From: Russula earlei
Lineage: Eukaryota; Basidiomycota; Agaricomycetes; Russulales; Russulaceae
DNA length: 64,000 bases
Assembly: GCA_025769875.1 (NCBI GenBank)
Contig: JAGFNK010000137.1
Location: 1-64,000 of the forward strand
Direction: 5' to 3'
A program made the position numbers and the translations under genes. Of this stretch, positions 1-11,347 are shown piece by piece. The notes under the pieces were generated by a model, which worked only from the letters and a program-made list of their open reading frames with translations, did no database searches and had not been told where the DNA came from. Every line of letters starts with the position of its first letter. Position 1 is the first letter of the stretch.

Positions 1-26
1 TAGATCACAACAATCATGCCCCCCTC
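1..26 (-). repeat. 3' LTR end (1-12) and polypurine tract (13-26) of gypsy A
   Basis: Bases 1-12 are identical to the terminus of the LTR at 6579-7159. Read on the minus strand, 26-13 is GAGGGGGGCATGAT, a purine-rich tract abutting TGTTGTG of the LTR, as expected for plus-strand priming. Confidence 0.8.
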
Positions 27-44
27 ACGCTTAGTTCTCTGAAC

Positions 45-1472
45 TCATCGGTCTCGGGACCGACTCACGGAGCTCATTGCCTTCAACTTCTGGCCATGCG
101 CTTTGGGGCCCTGTTGCCCTGGGCAGAAACCCCTGTAACTCCGGTGGGTCCTCCTGAGAATGCAATCCACCTGTCCGCTGCAGTTGGTGTGGGGTCTGTT
201 GCAGTCCTTGTTCCAGTGCCCTCTGGTGCTGCAATGTTTGCAAACATGTTGTCGTTTCTGGAGTTGGTGACGCTGCGCCTTGGTCATACATGCAGGGGTA
301 AGAGGAGTGTTGGGAGTACTAGCGTCATCGGAGTACATCTGAGGGAAGCGAGAGGGTGAACCCATAGGGGTGTCATTTTGAGACTGGTCAACGATGCGAG
401 GGAGGTATTCAAGGGGGGGGAATTAAGGAGAGAGGGGGACGAGTGGGTAGTGGAGGGGAAGGAGGAGAGGATGGTTCTTTCAACTTCTCAATTCTGTTGT
501 AACTTCCTTACCAGTGAGTAATATGGTCCAGTGCTATGAGTGAGGCCTCCGTTGGTCGAGGTTGTCGAGTTGGTGATGGACTCGGATGGAAGTGTTGTTA
601 GCACGGAGACGACTGGGATGGTGGCGGGTTTCTTTGGTGTGAGACTGAATCTCATGAAGTTGATCAGCAAGTTGTCCTTGAAGGACGCTTAAGGCTCCTT
701 GGATAGAGGCACGCTTGCCCTCCAAGACTTTTCGCTGAAAAGAGGCTGTGGTGGAGGCGGTAGACGTCAGCAAGGGCACCAGGGTCATGGAGGTTTTCAA
801 GAGCCTGAGCGATTTGTCAAAGTGGAAAGGGTGTGGTCCTCAATCAAGAGGTGGAGGTCAGAGGCAGTGGTGGCAGGATGGGGGGCAGAGACGACAGGTC
901 GGGCTCTGAGGCTTTTCTCATAAGCGGGTTTCCTCAACCTAGTTCCTAAAAGCATGGGTTCATCATTATACAAAGCAACGCGTAAGTATGGTAATAGGCA
1001 TCGTCACCCATTGAAGTTAATGTAAAAAAGGGGGGAATATGTGTATAGGGTTTGTAAACAAACCAAGGGGGACCAGGGTGAGTGGGGTCTGCTTCGGTGG
1101 GGTTGGTGAGGGCGTCCCTTCTCGAATGGCTAGGGGATTGAGGGTGGCTGGCGAGGTCTTGGAGTTCTGCTTCGTCTGGAATGACGAACGTGTGCTGGTT
1201 GATGATGTGTTGGATAAGCTCAGGCGAGAGGGGCTCTTGTTTGATGGTGGGGAAGGGGTGAGAACAGGTAGAGGGGATGAGTTAGAGCGGGAGATGACAT
1301 GGGAGGTTGTATGTGGAGGTAGCATGCTCATGATGCCAGGCCGACCACTCAGAAGGAGTGGGGAGTGTAGAGTATTTATGGAGGCTGACCGTGTAATGTG
1401 ATTCCATACCAAATCTGTAAGTACTGCTCTTCGTATGGATAAATGAAACTCTGAAAAATGGGGGTCCATCAT
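45..1472 (-). pseudogene. ORF3 of gypsy A: zinc-knuckle protein in the env position (broken)
   Basis: Lies between pol and the polypurine tract. Three blocks in different frames: a Ser/Pro/Thr-rich N-terminal part (1472-1017), a Gln/Glu/Arg-rich stretch that looks coiled-coil (800-534), and a C-terminal zinc-knuckle part (365-45) with C-x2-C-x3-G-H-x4-C-x2-P-H-x2-C. The same domain order and extended knuckle occur in the third ORFs of gypsy B and C. The stop is about 18 bases before the polypurine tract. Frameshifts separate the blocks. I do not recognise a named family. A nucleic-acid-binding accessory protein is inferred from the knuckle only. Confidence 0.62.
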
Positions 1473-1719
1473 GAGAAGTTGAAAGCCGTGGAAGTCACCA
1501 GGGGAAAGAATCCCAGAAAATAGTTGTTTCCCTGGCGGCTATGTTAAAGATGGTGTGTCTGCGGTTGGGGATGGTGGGATCATTAACTGAATAAGAAGAG
1601 GGGTTACGAGAGTTAATTTGGGGGAGTAGGGTTGCATTATTGTATCATAAGTGTTTGGAATTGATGTTCTAGGTCATCCAGACTTTTCATCTGAGTGATG
1701 GGATTCTGCGGGGTCAGAG

Positions 1720-4700
1720 TTAGTGGTAGACATGGTGCGGAGTTTGGGTGGGTTGTTGTAGGTGAAACATGGTGATGGCATCTTGAGCGTTTTTAAGGTT
1801 CGAGAGAGGTTCCCAGGTATCTTCCGCTGTAGAATACCCTTTCCACCGACCCTGTATTGGAGTTGTGGTTTCTATGGAGGCATTGGGCGGTAATCTTTTC
1901 AACCTCATATTCTCCCGAAGAGAAGGTCAGGTGGTGGTTCAGGGAAGTTTGGTCCATGTTCAGTTGTCTCTGTGACTGGAGATAAGAGGGAGGCATGAAA
2001 TATGTGTGGATGTTCCATTGGGGGGGTAGTTGGAGCTGGTAAGCGACGTGGGAGATTTGCTTAGTGATGGTAAAAGGGCTGAACCGTTTGGGGCGGAACT
2101 TGTGAAACTGATGGGGAGTTTTTAAGTTAGTACCTTCCAGCCAGACCTTCTGTCCTTCTTCAAAACCTTTGAACTTGGTTTCCTTGATCCAGTTGTTCTG
2201 TGCCTTTTTCATTGCTTCTTGTGCTGATTCCCTCATGTCCTTTAATGCTTGGAGTCATTCTTGGATTCCTGGAAACTTGGACTTGAGTTGGGCACCAAGT
2301 CCTTGAGGGTTAAATCTGATGAGGAGTTCGTAAGGGGTTCTCTTGGTGGTGGTAGACCTGTGGGCATTAAAATGGTACTGGGCTATGGGAAGCCAGTGTG
2401 CCCATTCTTCCTGCTTCTCTCCTGTGTAGATGCATAGGTACATTTCCAAGGTCTGATTGGTCCTTTCTGATTGTCCGTCGGTTTGGGGGTGGTAGGCAGT
2501 GCTTAAATTTTGGTTAATCCCGAGGATTCGGGAAACTTCTTGGAATAAGTTGGAGGTAAAGCGGGAGTCACAGTCGGAGAGAATTTTAGAGGGAACTCCA
2601 GTCCATGGGAAGGCGTAGCGTAAGAATAGTTTAGCCATTTGCATAGTTCCCATGTCCTTACGGCAAGGTACAAATATAGCCGCTTTGGTGGAGTCATGGT
2701 CAGTGATGGTCATAATGGCATTGTTTCCTTCTGATGGTGGGAGGTCAACAATCCAATCAATGGCAACAGTTTGGAAAGGTTTTTGGAATTCTGGGGGAAT
2801 GGGGTAAATTGGGGGGCGAGTTGGGTGTGTGGAGGACTTGTTGGCTTGACAGGTGGCACACCCTCGGATGTAGTCTCGTATGAAGTAGGCCATCTTTGGC
2901 CACCAGAAGGATTCTTGGATTGAGTATAAGGTTCGGGTGTTTCCTGTATGTCCCCCGAGAATACTGTTGTGATAGGTATGCAAGATTTTTCGTAAGAGGG
3001 GTTCTTGATAGGGTACTACCAATTTCCCATCTTTGAATAGTGCGTTTTCTTCTTCTTGAAGATCATGTTTGACCTTCCACATAAGGAGATCTGACTTTTG
3101 CTTTCTTTGTTCGGTTAGCACTTGGGTATAGAGGTCCTCAGTGTGAAGCGTGCGAATGAAACGTTTGTCGGGGAGTGCTGTGATGTCTTGGTTGTCTCCT
3201 GACCCATTGTTGTGGTCAGGTCATCGTGAGAGGGCATCCGCACAATTGGAGATTCTGGGTTTGTGGTGGATTTCAAAATGGTAGTCTGCCAGTGTGGAAA
3301 TGTAACCTGCAATTCTTCGATTAATTTTGTGGGGGAGTCGATAGTGGGCAAGGTTAGCATGATCAGTAAAGATCTTGATGGGGTGTTTTGTTCCAACCAA
3401 TAGGTATCGCCAGTGTTGGAGTGCTAGAATCAGAGCTAGGAACTCCCTATCCCATATTGGATAGTTCCTTTCTGCTTCATTGAACGCATGTGACATGTTG
3501 CCAATCTTTTTCCTTTTTCCTCTTGGGTCTTTCTAAAACAGAATTGCTCCAGTGGCAAATTGTGAAGTGTCAGTTTCTAATTCATATGGGAGGTCAGGGT
3601 TGGCAGTGTATAGTTCTGGGTCATCGCAGACTGCCGATATCAGGGTTTCCAGAGCTGTGGTTGCTTCTGGGGTCCAGAGGAAGGGGGTTCCTTTCTTGAT
3701 CGTGGAAAAAATAGGGGCAAGCTATTTTTGCGAAGTCTCGGATAAATGGTCGTTGGTAATTGAGGGTGCCCATGATTTGTTGTACCTGTTTCAGATTATT
3801 GGGGGGTCTCGGCCAGTTTTTGAGACCGTCGATTTTGACTGGGTCGATTTTGAGGGTTCCTTGGTTGATCCGGAAACCCAGGAAATCAATTTCATGTTGT
3901 TCAAAGGTGCATTTTGATGCTTTCAGGAAATAGGAGTCCTTTTCGAGTAGGTCAAGGAACTTGTGTGTAATTTGTTGGTGAAGGAGCTCTTCTCCCTCCC
4001 CTGTGGCTATTGCCACATCGTCTAGGTAGTTGCAGGTGTTCTCTGGGTATTTTAGAAGCCAGGGTCGGAGGGTATGGTTCATTGCTCGTTGGAAGGCAGC
4101 TGGGGCATTGGTAAAGCCGAAAGCCCATTACCATGGGGATGAAGGTACCAAATTGGGTTTTAAAGGCACCTTTATGTCGATCTTCAGGGTGGATCAGAAT
4201 GTTATTGTAGCCAGCTCGGACATCGAATTTACTGAAGGTGGTTTTGCCCCTTAGTCGGTGCAATTGTTCTTCCATGTTGGGTAAGGCATGGTATTCGGGG
4301 ACTGTGGCATTATTAAGTTTTCGGTAGTCGACTACCATCCGTGGGGCGGTGCCATCCTTTTTCTGAACAAAGAAAACAGGGGATACAAAATCTGAAATGC
4401 CATCTTTGATGAAACCCTTAGCTAGGTCCTCTTGTATTTGTCTCAATAGCTCTTGTTTCTCATTCTGGGGGAGTGGGTAAGTTCAGCAATCAAGGAACTT
4501 GGGGGCGTCAGGTTTCAGGGTGATTCTAAAGTTGAGTTCTCCTCAACTGAGTGGGAGTCATTTGGCTGCTTCTTCTGAGAAGACCTTCTGATGTCATAAG
4601 TATTCAGGGGGAATGGTGGTTGTCCTTATTTGTGCAACCCGGATTCTTGGTGGTTTGGCTAGGGGGATGGGGGTGAGAAGGATCCCTAAGTGATTTCTCA

Positions 4701-5096
4701 GACAACCGGTGCTCCAGTTGACAAGGGGATTAATCGCTTTTAGGAAAGGGTAACTGAGGATCATTCTATCTTCTCCTAAGTTTGTGACATAGAAGGTGAG
4801 AAGTCGTGTGGTGGGGCCATGCTGTACAGCCATATGAGCATAATGGGTTAGTGCTCCTCCCTGGTTATTGGTACCATCTACGTTAATGATGGGTCTGGGG
4901 GTTCTGAGGGTTCGGAGTGGGATTTGTAATTTTCCCACAATTCCTTGACTGATGAAATTTTCTGTTGCTCCGCTGTCAAGGAGCGCTTGTCCAGTCTTTC
5001 CATTGGTTGTCAGCATAAAAGGGACTTTCATTGAGTTTTCTTTATGGTTGACAATGGTATCTATTTGGGCCTCTGTGCTGACTGTCGCACTTTGGC
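1720..5096 (-). pseudogene. pol: Gypsy A pol (protease-RT-RNase H-integrase-chromodomain), frameshifted
   Basis: Polyprotein that matures, copies and integrates the element. Blocks in order: aspartic protease with LDSGATENF (5031-4594); RT with PVFFVQKKDG and VVDYRKLN (4446 down) and catalytic YLDD (in 4082-3621); RNase H with AERNYPIWDREFLAL (3496-3221); integrase with H-x-H/C-x2-C zinc domain and catalytic core AIDWIVDLP, LSDCDSRF, GQSERTNQTLE (3121-2255, a 288-codon open block); C-terminal linker (2236-1793); and a chromodomain-like end, GRWKGYSTAEDTWEPL (1908-1720). Several frame changes separate the blocks, so no full polyprotein can be made. Pol lies in the -1 frame relative to gag. Confidence 0.88.
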
Positions 5097-6566
5097 CTAG
5101 AGAAAATCCTCTTTGAGGATGAGGTCCCAGATTTTGGCTCGTTCCTCGGCTGGTAGGGTTTTCATGCGTGCTACCATGGAAGCTGGTTCTTCTTCCTTAG
5201 CTGGTTCTGGGGTTGATTCGGTGATTCGGGCTTTGGAAGTGGTAGGAGCTGTATTTTTAGGGCATTCCTGGCTAAGGTGGCCCTTTTCCCTGCAATGGAA
5301 GCATCGTCCTTCTTTTGCCAATTGTTTTCTTTCTTCTTCAGTGAGCTTCTTAAAATTGGATTTAGCAGTGTCTACTTGCATTCAGTCAGAGTGATGGGGT
5401 TTGTGTTCTGAGGGGGAGTGTGTGGTTTTCCCTTTGAGCTTTTCTCTGATGGTGATGAAACGTCAGTGTTGTCTTCTGGCTTCCTCCTTCCATTCTTGGA
5501 GAGTGGTGGGCCAGACATCTCTGTTTAGAATTGCGCGGTAGAGTCCGATTTTTAGGCCATTTTTGAAGCTTTCAATGGCAATTACGTCCGTTTCTGGCCA
5601 CCCAGTCTTGTTCAGGAGTTGTTCAAAGGTGGAGATGTATTGGTGAATTTGAACGTGAAGTCTGTAACGAAGTCATTCCATAATGCTTCATTCATTCTGT
5701 CGATGGGGTTCTGGGCCCTGTTCACCTTTTCCCTGAGTGCGGTTGCTTGTGAATTGACCCATTCTTCAACCTTTTCCCCTTGAATATAGGAGAGGGCCAG
5801 CATTGTTCGTTTGAAAGGGGAAACCATTACTGCCTTATCATCATTGAGGCCCCAGAATAGGTTGAATTCCATGATGAATCTCTTTGTTTTGTTCCTCTCC
5901 CCTGTGAAGGCAGTGGGTTCTTTACCACTGAGGGATCCATTAGTGCCTTGTGGTGCTGGGACAGCTGCTTGAGGGGGTGGAACGACGACTGGGGGGGGTT
6001 GGGCAGCCACTTGAGGGGCTTGAGCGGCCATCTGGGGGGCCTGAGCGGCCATCTGGGGGGGCTGTATAGCAACTTGGGGTTGGGCTGCCATAATGGGTTC
6101 TGGAGGGTTCTGTGGTTCAAGTTCTATGGTTTCAAAGGGTTCCTGGTTTTCAATGGGGTCCTCTGGTTCTGGTGCAGGGGACTCGAAGGGTGTCTGAGTT
6201 TCAACAGTGTTTTCTGGTTCAGGGGGGTTGCCTTCTGTGGAAGAGGCTTCTGATTCTGACGGTGGTTCGTAGAGAGGGTCGTTTTCCCTCCAGTAGCCTA
6301 ATTAAAGGCTGTTTCTGAGGAGTTCTAGGTCTAGGTGAGTGTAGAGTTGTCCTCTTCTAAGTCGTAGTTCGAACCAACGGTTGTTGATGAATTCGACTGG
6401 TAGTTCTTCATCGTTTTTGGTGGTGACGTAACAGAGGAAGGTATGAAAGCTGTCCCAAGTGGCAGCTCCTACGACGTGTTTGGGGAGGTCTGGGGATGGT
6501 CTAGGTTGGACGCGGACCCAACGGTTCGATGGTAATTCAAGGTTGATCTCCAGAATGGAGTGAAGA
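5097..6566 (-). pseudogene. gag: Gypsy A gag with CCHC zinc knuckle
   Basis: Structural protein. The N-terminal part (from near the primer-binding site to about 6260) contains EFINNRWFEL, related to the gag N-terminus of gypsy C. It is followed by Pro/Gln-rich repeats (MAAQAPQ units, 6091-5960), the capsid-like block NGSLSGKEPTAFTGE through GEKVEEWVNSQ, and a nucleocapsid knuckle CFHCREKGHLSQEC (near 5300). It ends GAG GAT TTT CTC TAG. Pol is open in the -1 frame across that site. Internal stops and frameshifts between 5612 and 5381 and near 6300 break it. The start is uncertain because no ATG is convincing near the primer site. Confidence 0.82.
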
Positions 6567-6577
6567 AAGCTTAGCTT
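6567..6577 (-). promoter_or_regulatory. Self-complementary primer-binding site of gypsy A
   Basis: Minus-strand AAGCTAAGCTT begins one base inside the 5' LTR. It is the exact reverse complement of 11 bases at 6911-6921 in the LTR, which lie about 33 bases downstream of a TATA-like TATTTAAG on the minus strand, where the RNA should start. This is the layout of Tf1/sushi self-priming, where the RNA 5' end folds back as primer. Confidence 0.7.
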
Positions 6578-6578
6578 G

Positions 6579-7159
6579 TGTTATGGCGTCGCGGCCGTAA
6601 GAGCGTTAGCTCAAGGTTCAGTGGGGGGCCAAGTCCCTGTGACTTGGTTCAAGGGTTCAGTGGGGCCAGCTCAAAGAGACCAGATCAAAGGTTTTAGCGT
6701 CTCAAGGCTGAGTCAGACAATGACTCAGTCCGCAGACAGAGTCGATCTTCTGGTTTCACAGAAGAGGAGGGCAATGAGAGAGAGGCAGAGGAGAAAAAGG
6801 AACACAAGAGTTCCCTGAGGTGTGCTTAGGTCAAGCAGAGTGTAGGCCAGCACAAGCAAGTTGTGATTGAGAGAGTATACAGGGCAAGGGATGCGACAGA
6901 AGATGGGACAAAGCTAAGCTTGGGGCATTCCCCAGCTTCTACAGGCGCTTAAATACTGTATGTAGCAAGGCTATACAGTACCATAAGCAGAACAATAGAT
7001 AAAGATGAGCCAATAGCAAAAGTAACTTGACAATGAATGAAACACAATAAGTGACCATCAGCATCAAGGGATGAAACGAGGACCAAGGAAACGAGGGTGA
7101 CAAGGGAACAATAACAAAAAGGAATTATGGACGAACTGACAAGGGGGTAGATCACAACA
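6579..7159 (-). repeat. 5' LTR of gypsy A (LTR-A family)
   Basis: TG...CA-bounded 581 bp. Homologous LTR-A copies lie at 7566-26494 (interrupted), 57292-57927 and 60415-61065. It contains minus-strand TATTTAAG at about 6950. The bases gcttg occur on both sides (6574-6578 and 7160-7164), which alone would suggest a solo LTR. The adjacent self-priming site and in-phase gag argue that it is the true 5' LTR. Confidence 0.85.
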
Positions 7160-7217
7160 GCTTGTTTGAATACAATACTCTTGCTGATGACCTCTAAGCC
7201 CCTATCTAAGTGCTATT

Positions 7218-7565
7218 ATGTCATCACCTCAACCAGTTGCCCCTGTTGTTCCCATCCTTGATAATGCACACTACAGTATTTAGTCAAAGGCTATGAAAGC
7301 CTACCTCATGTCTGTTGGACTGTGGGGTTATTGCAATGGTACCTTTGACATGCCAATTGTCCCTCTCCTTCCCCAGGTGCCTCTTCCAAAGAGCTTGCTG
7401 CCCAGGCTGTCGCTCAGGCAGCCCTGAAAGAATGGAACAAAGGGAATGATATGGCAGTCAGTCATATGGTCCTTAGATCTAGTATTGTGATCCAACAGGA
7501 TCTCACAACCCTTGATAATGCTGAAACAATCTGGAATTGCCTTGAAACCCTCTATGGTAAGGTGA
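7218..7565 (+). pseudogene. gag: Copia-1 gag, N-terminal part
   Basis: ATG at 7218 follows the short leader 7160-7217. The translation has the copia gag core: SKAMKAYLMSVGLWGYCNGT, then after a frame change AALKEWNKGNDMAVSHMVLR and DNAETIWNCLETLYGKV (UBN2-like). A TAG at about 7282 and a +1 shift near 7375 break it. It stops at the GGTGA target duplication of the inserted LTR-A and resumes at 26495. Confidence 0.75.
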
Positions 7566-8215
7566 TGTTGTAATCTACCCCTCTTTCGGCTCATCATTAA
7601 TTTTTGATCGCTTCACCTTACTATTGTTCTCTACCCCCACTCTTGTCCCTTTGGTTACTGTTTCATCCCTTGATATTGATTGACAGCTGTCACTTTACCT
7701 TCTTGTGTTTCATCTAGTGTTGATCCACTTTTGCCATTGGTGTCACAAGTACCAGTGCCTCAGACCAGACTGGCAATCAGATCAGCCTACCTGGACTTGC
7801 CTCACAATTTCCATGCATCTTCATGACTCATTCTGCCTTGCATGTACCATCAGTTTCCAGCATGTTCCAGTTCAATCACCTCACTTCTACCTCATGAATA
7901 CTATTTGATATAGTAGCCCTTTGTCTATATAAACCTGTCAGTTGACGAGAACAAGCCCTAAGGCCCCATACAGCAACCAAGATTTCTTGAAACTTGAACT
8001 TGGAACTTGAATTTCAGGATTAGCCAGGAGTGACAAGAGTGACAGGTGTGATGACAGTGACATGTCATATGATTAACTAATATCAGTTGTTTTTGTCTGT
8101 TAACTGTAATTCACATATTTGCATATGTGATGTCATGTAATGACTTGGGCTCGGGAACAATTGGCATGTCAATGATTGGCATCACTTCTTTCTACCCCCA
8201 CCTCCACCACCCCAT

Positions 8216-8957
8216 ATGATGCAGACCCACTCATCAATAAGTCCAGATTCCATTGAAGGAAGTCTAATCTCAGAAAGTAACAAGGCTATATGGACAACTG
8301 AAGAGGAAGCTGCATTTCTACTGTTCCTCATTGAGTGGAAACAAGAAGGAAGCATGACCTCCAACGCCATGTTCAAGGACCATACCTTCAACCAAGCACC
8401 CAATTCTATTAAGCCCATGAATGAGAAGGGTCCTATCAAGACTGGACCAATGTGCAGTTCAAAATGGCAAAGGGTATGATTTTTTTTTTTCCTTTGCCAT
8501 ATCATGCAGCTAACATCGTCTACTACTAGATGAAGAAGGAGCAATTGGTAATTCTTGCTCTCAGGAATGAGTCCAGGTTTGGGCACCTATGGACCAATGA
8601 GAATGGAATTGTTGTTCCACCTGAAATGGAATTGGTGTGGAGTGATCTAGTCAAGGTGCATACATTACATCTAATTTGTCAATGCCATCTGATCATTAGT
8701 AGAAACATCAAGAATACAACACGTACAGGGATAAAGGCTGGCTGCATCACAGCATCATGAAATCTCTGATGCCATCAAGTGCAAAAGGCCAACATTCATA
8801 TTGGGGCATGCAGTCGACAGCCCATTTTACTCCCCCTCAGTCATCTGCGTCGCTGTCCCCCAATCCCAATTTGTTTAAACATCAAAGTGGGGACTCCTTG
8901 TCATCTCTGGCACCAGATCACTCTTCCTCCTCATCCAGTGTCCTTCATTTCAAACAC
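8216..8957 (+). pseudogene. Harbinger Myb/SANT-like DNA-binding protein, 5' exons
   Basis: Partner protein that in Harbinger elements binds DNA and helps transposase enter the nucleus (family knowledge). Exon 1 8216-8473 has the Myb-like WTTEEEAAFLLFLIEWKQEG and ends SSKWQR. Intron 8474-8529 (GTATG...TAG). Exon 2 8530-8655 has LRNESRFGHLWTNENGIVVP. Intron 8656-8702 (47 nt). Exon 3 starts 8703 with YRDKGWLHHSIM and a Ser-rich tail. No internal stop is seen with these splice sites. The reading frame is cut at 8957 by LTR-G and continues without shift at 10439 (FKH/KVSQVK). Confidence 0.75.
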
Positions 8958-10433
8958 TGTCAAGACTCACTGTTGAACTATCCAGTTCAACAGTGAGGAG
9001 TAAGCTTTAAGACAAGTCAATAGACATCCAAGACAGTGTGGGCAAGGAGTAGAGTCCAAAGCAGTAGGAAATACCAAAGAGGTATAGTTACTGGTAGAGT
9101 TGAGCAGGTATGCAGGGAAGAAGCCAGAATAGTCACAAAAGGGGATGGTCCTTAAAGGAGTATCCCAGGGATAGAGAGTGCTGTAAACAAATGGACAGTC
9201 TGAAGACTGTCGCTACTTTATTGAGCGCTTATATACTATAAGAGAACTGCTAAATAGGGAACAAATCATAACCTTGTTATCAAGCACAATAGATGGATGA
9301 GTAAGAAGTTGGAGTACGCTTACTGAGCATGCTCAGTCATGCTCAGTAAGCTGCTGAGTAAGGAGGCTTCTTTTGATGAGCAAGAGCCTTTGCTGTCCAT
9401 GTGTTCACTGCTTTAGTACACGTGTGAAACACCTGATTCATTTGCTGTTAGTTAGTTTAGGGCCGGTCATTTGAGGACTTGTAGTTTGGTTCAAGGAATA
9501 GAGTTGCCTATAAGGCCCCTTATATAGTTCTACTAGGGTCCTTAAAGTCGACCCTAATACTTCTATTGAGGTTCTTAGTATTGCTTTATAGTTTGTTCTA
9601 TAGTTATTAGAGTTAGTTTAATAACACATTGTAGGGTCTTTAGTATTGTGTTAGTGCCTATTGTAGAGCACTTAGGCCCCTTTTACCAACCAAGAATTCT
9701 TGAATCTTGAACTTGAACTTGGATTTCGGGATTTTCCAGGAGTGACAGGAATGACAGGTGTGATGTAAGTGACATAATAAACTACTATGAGTCCATTTCA
9801 AATATGAGTTATTTTCCGGTGTGATTTGCTGGATTTACATGTGATATGTAAAATATTTTTTCTAACCCTTCCTTCCACTCCTTCCAAGTGGGGTATTGCA
9901 AGCATGTCATAAGGCAGAATATGTGTCACCAATGTGTGGGTGCACATCTTGTATGTGCAGCTCTGGTGAAAATGGGGCTGCAAGCACCCAGATGTTGAGC
10001 TCAAGTTGGACTGCTCGACTCCAAGTTTGATGCTGACACATCATGTGTAACCCCAAATATGTGAGTATGCAAATGACAACAAAAAAAAATGCATATTAAT
10101 TTATTATATACATCATATCACTTACATCACTCCTGTCACTCCTGTCACTCCTGGAAAATCCCAAAATCCAAGTTCAAGCTCAAGATTCAAGAATTCTCGG
10201 TTGGTAAAAGGGGCCTTAGGGTCGTCTAAACGGATCCTTGAGGAGGCTATTATGTGGGGCTTGCTGTATGTCGGTTGTGCCGAGAATCGCTTGTGCGACA
10301 ATGCACACATGATATTGTGGACACCTCTACTCACCCCTTTTGTCTGTGTGAACAGGGTGGCACCATAGAGGCTGGGTTTCCTCTCATAAGGAAGGGTCCT
10401 TCAAGGGCCCTCTCCAGGAAATGGTTCATGACA
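8958..10433 (-). repeat. Solo LTR-G carrying a Harbinger MITE
   Basis: Plus-strand ends TGTCAAGACTCACTG and GGTTCATGACA, TSD AACAC (8953-8957 and 10434-10438). Other copies lie at 29237, 32223, 35194 and 51554. Without the MITE and its TSD it is about 932 bp. The TATA (TATATAAGCG) points to minus-strand transcription. No internal region of this family is in the window. Confidence 0.87.
9675..10215. mobile_element. Harbinger-related MITE, 541 bp
   Basis: Inverted repeats begin GGCCCCTTTTACCAACC and extend into the shared AATTCTTGAATCTTGA region, with TSD TTA (9672-9674 and 10216-10218). The TIR resembles that of the 7962-20558 Harbinger (GGCCCC, then CAACC, then the sub-terminal motif GGAGTGACAGG). 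It has no coding potential. The autonomous Harbinger is a candidate driver. Confidence 0.85.
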
Positions 10434-10681
10434 AACACAAAGTATCTCAGGTCAAGGATGTCGCCTCTGAAACATCTTCCTCATTGACCAAAAAACTCAA
10501 GTCTGATTCCACGGCAGTTTCTGTCCATGGCATGCAGTCAACCATGGAGAGGTTTGCCGATAACTTCAACACAACCATGCATGCATTCATTGCTTTGTCC
10601 CCACCCCCAATGTCACTGGCACTCCCCCCACTCCCAATGCCGCTGGCACTCCCCTCAAACCCAGCCCCAGCCCCACCTCCA
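10434..10681 (+). pseudogene. Harbinger Myb-like protein, middle part (interrupted)
   Basis: Continuation of the Myb-like ORF from 8957: KHKVSQVKDVASETSSS, then VHGMQSTMERFADNFNTTM, a conserved-looking helical segment, and a Pro/Leu-rich stretch. It is interrupted at 10681 by LTR-F and resumes at 18560. Confidence 0.68.
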
Positions 10682-10848
10682 TGTTAAGGCTCCAAAGTGC
10701 CTTAAATAAGATCAATGGTCACGTCTATGAATGCATCCTACCAATGCAGATATGCTTGAGTCAAGCAAGCAATACTCGTGGAGGGGAAGGAGTATTAGAT
10801 CCTTCTAGAGTATGGCAACAAGATGAGAGGGGCTCTGCAGACAGGGTA

Positions 10849-11346
10849 TGTCACCGACTGGGGGTGGTGTCGCTGACAAATCATTTCATGTGCAAGATGT
10901 GTGCACTGAGTCAAGCGAGACGACGAGTTCTCACAAGAATCGGGGATCTCGGTGACAACACAGCGAAGGCTAGTGTGTACCGCGGAATGGAAGAACGATG
11001 AATAAGTCTTCGCGTTTGAGGACTTAGAGAGACGAGAGGAGTTTCGAGATGATTGCTTGATTCCCTGCAAGCCTACAGTTCCAAAGCTAGAATCCAGTGA
11101 TATTCACAAGAGAACAAGCTTAGGGTTTGTTCTCTCTTACTGACAGGTTTATATAGACAGTATTGTCCTATATCAAATAGTAGACATGAAGTAACAACGA
11201 GGCAATCGAGACTGGAACACGCTGGAAGGTGGTGGTACATGCGAGGTCGAATGGGTCATGAAAACGCGTGGGAATCGTGAGGCTTGTCCGGGTAGGCTTG
11301 TCCAGTTGGATGGGCCGGTACTTGTGACATCACCCCCTTGTTAACG
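10849..11346 (-). repeat. 3' LTR of gypsy B (10849-11329) and polypurine tract
   Basis: LTR-D family, 481 bp, same length as its partner. Minus-strand AACAAGGGGGTGA directly precedes it (11342-11330) and is the polypurine tract. Confidence 0.88.
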
Positions 11347-11347
11347 T

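Larger units (their letters stand above)
1..7159 (-). mobile_element. Gypsy A: Ty3/gypsy chromovirus, near complete
   Basis: LTR retrotransposon on the minus strand. Reading 7159 to 1 the order is 5' LTR, primer-binding site, gag, pol (protease, RT, RNase H, integrase, chromodomain), a third ORF, polypurine tract, and the last 12 bases of the 3' LTR. Those 12 bases equal the end of the 5' LTR (7148-7159). It is inserted in the leader of a copia element whose gag starts just to the right. The TSD cannot be confirmed because the left flank is outside the window. Frameshifts and stops in gag and pol make it inactive, although the 288-codon integrase block is intact. Confidence 0.88.

Noticed and set aside
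6579..7159. Solo LTR call based on gcttg flanks
   Set aside because: The adjacent bases form a primer-binding site complementary to this very LTR, and gag follows in the right orientation.
10681..11001. 106-codon plus-strand ORF
   Set aside because: Runs from LTR-F across the insertion joint into gypsy B LTR; a chance ORF in repeats.
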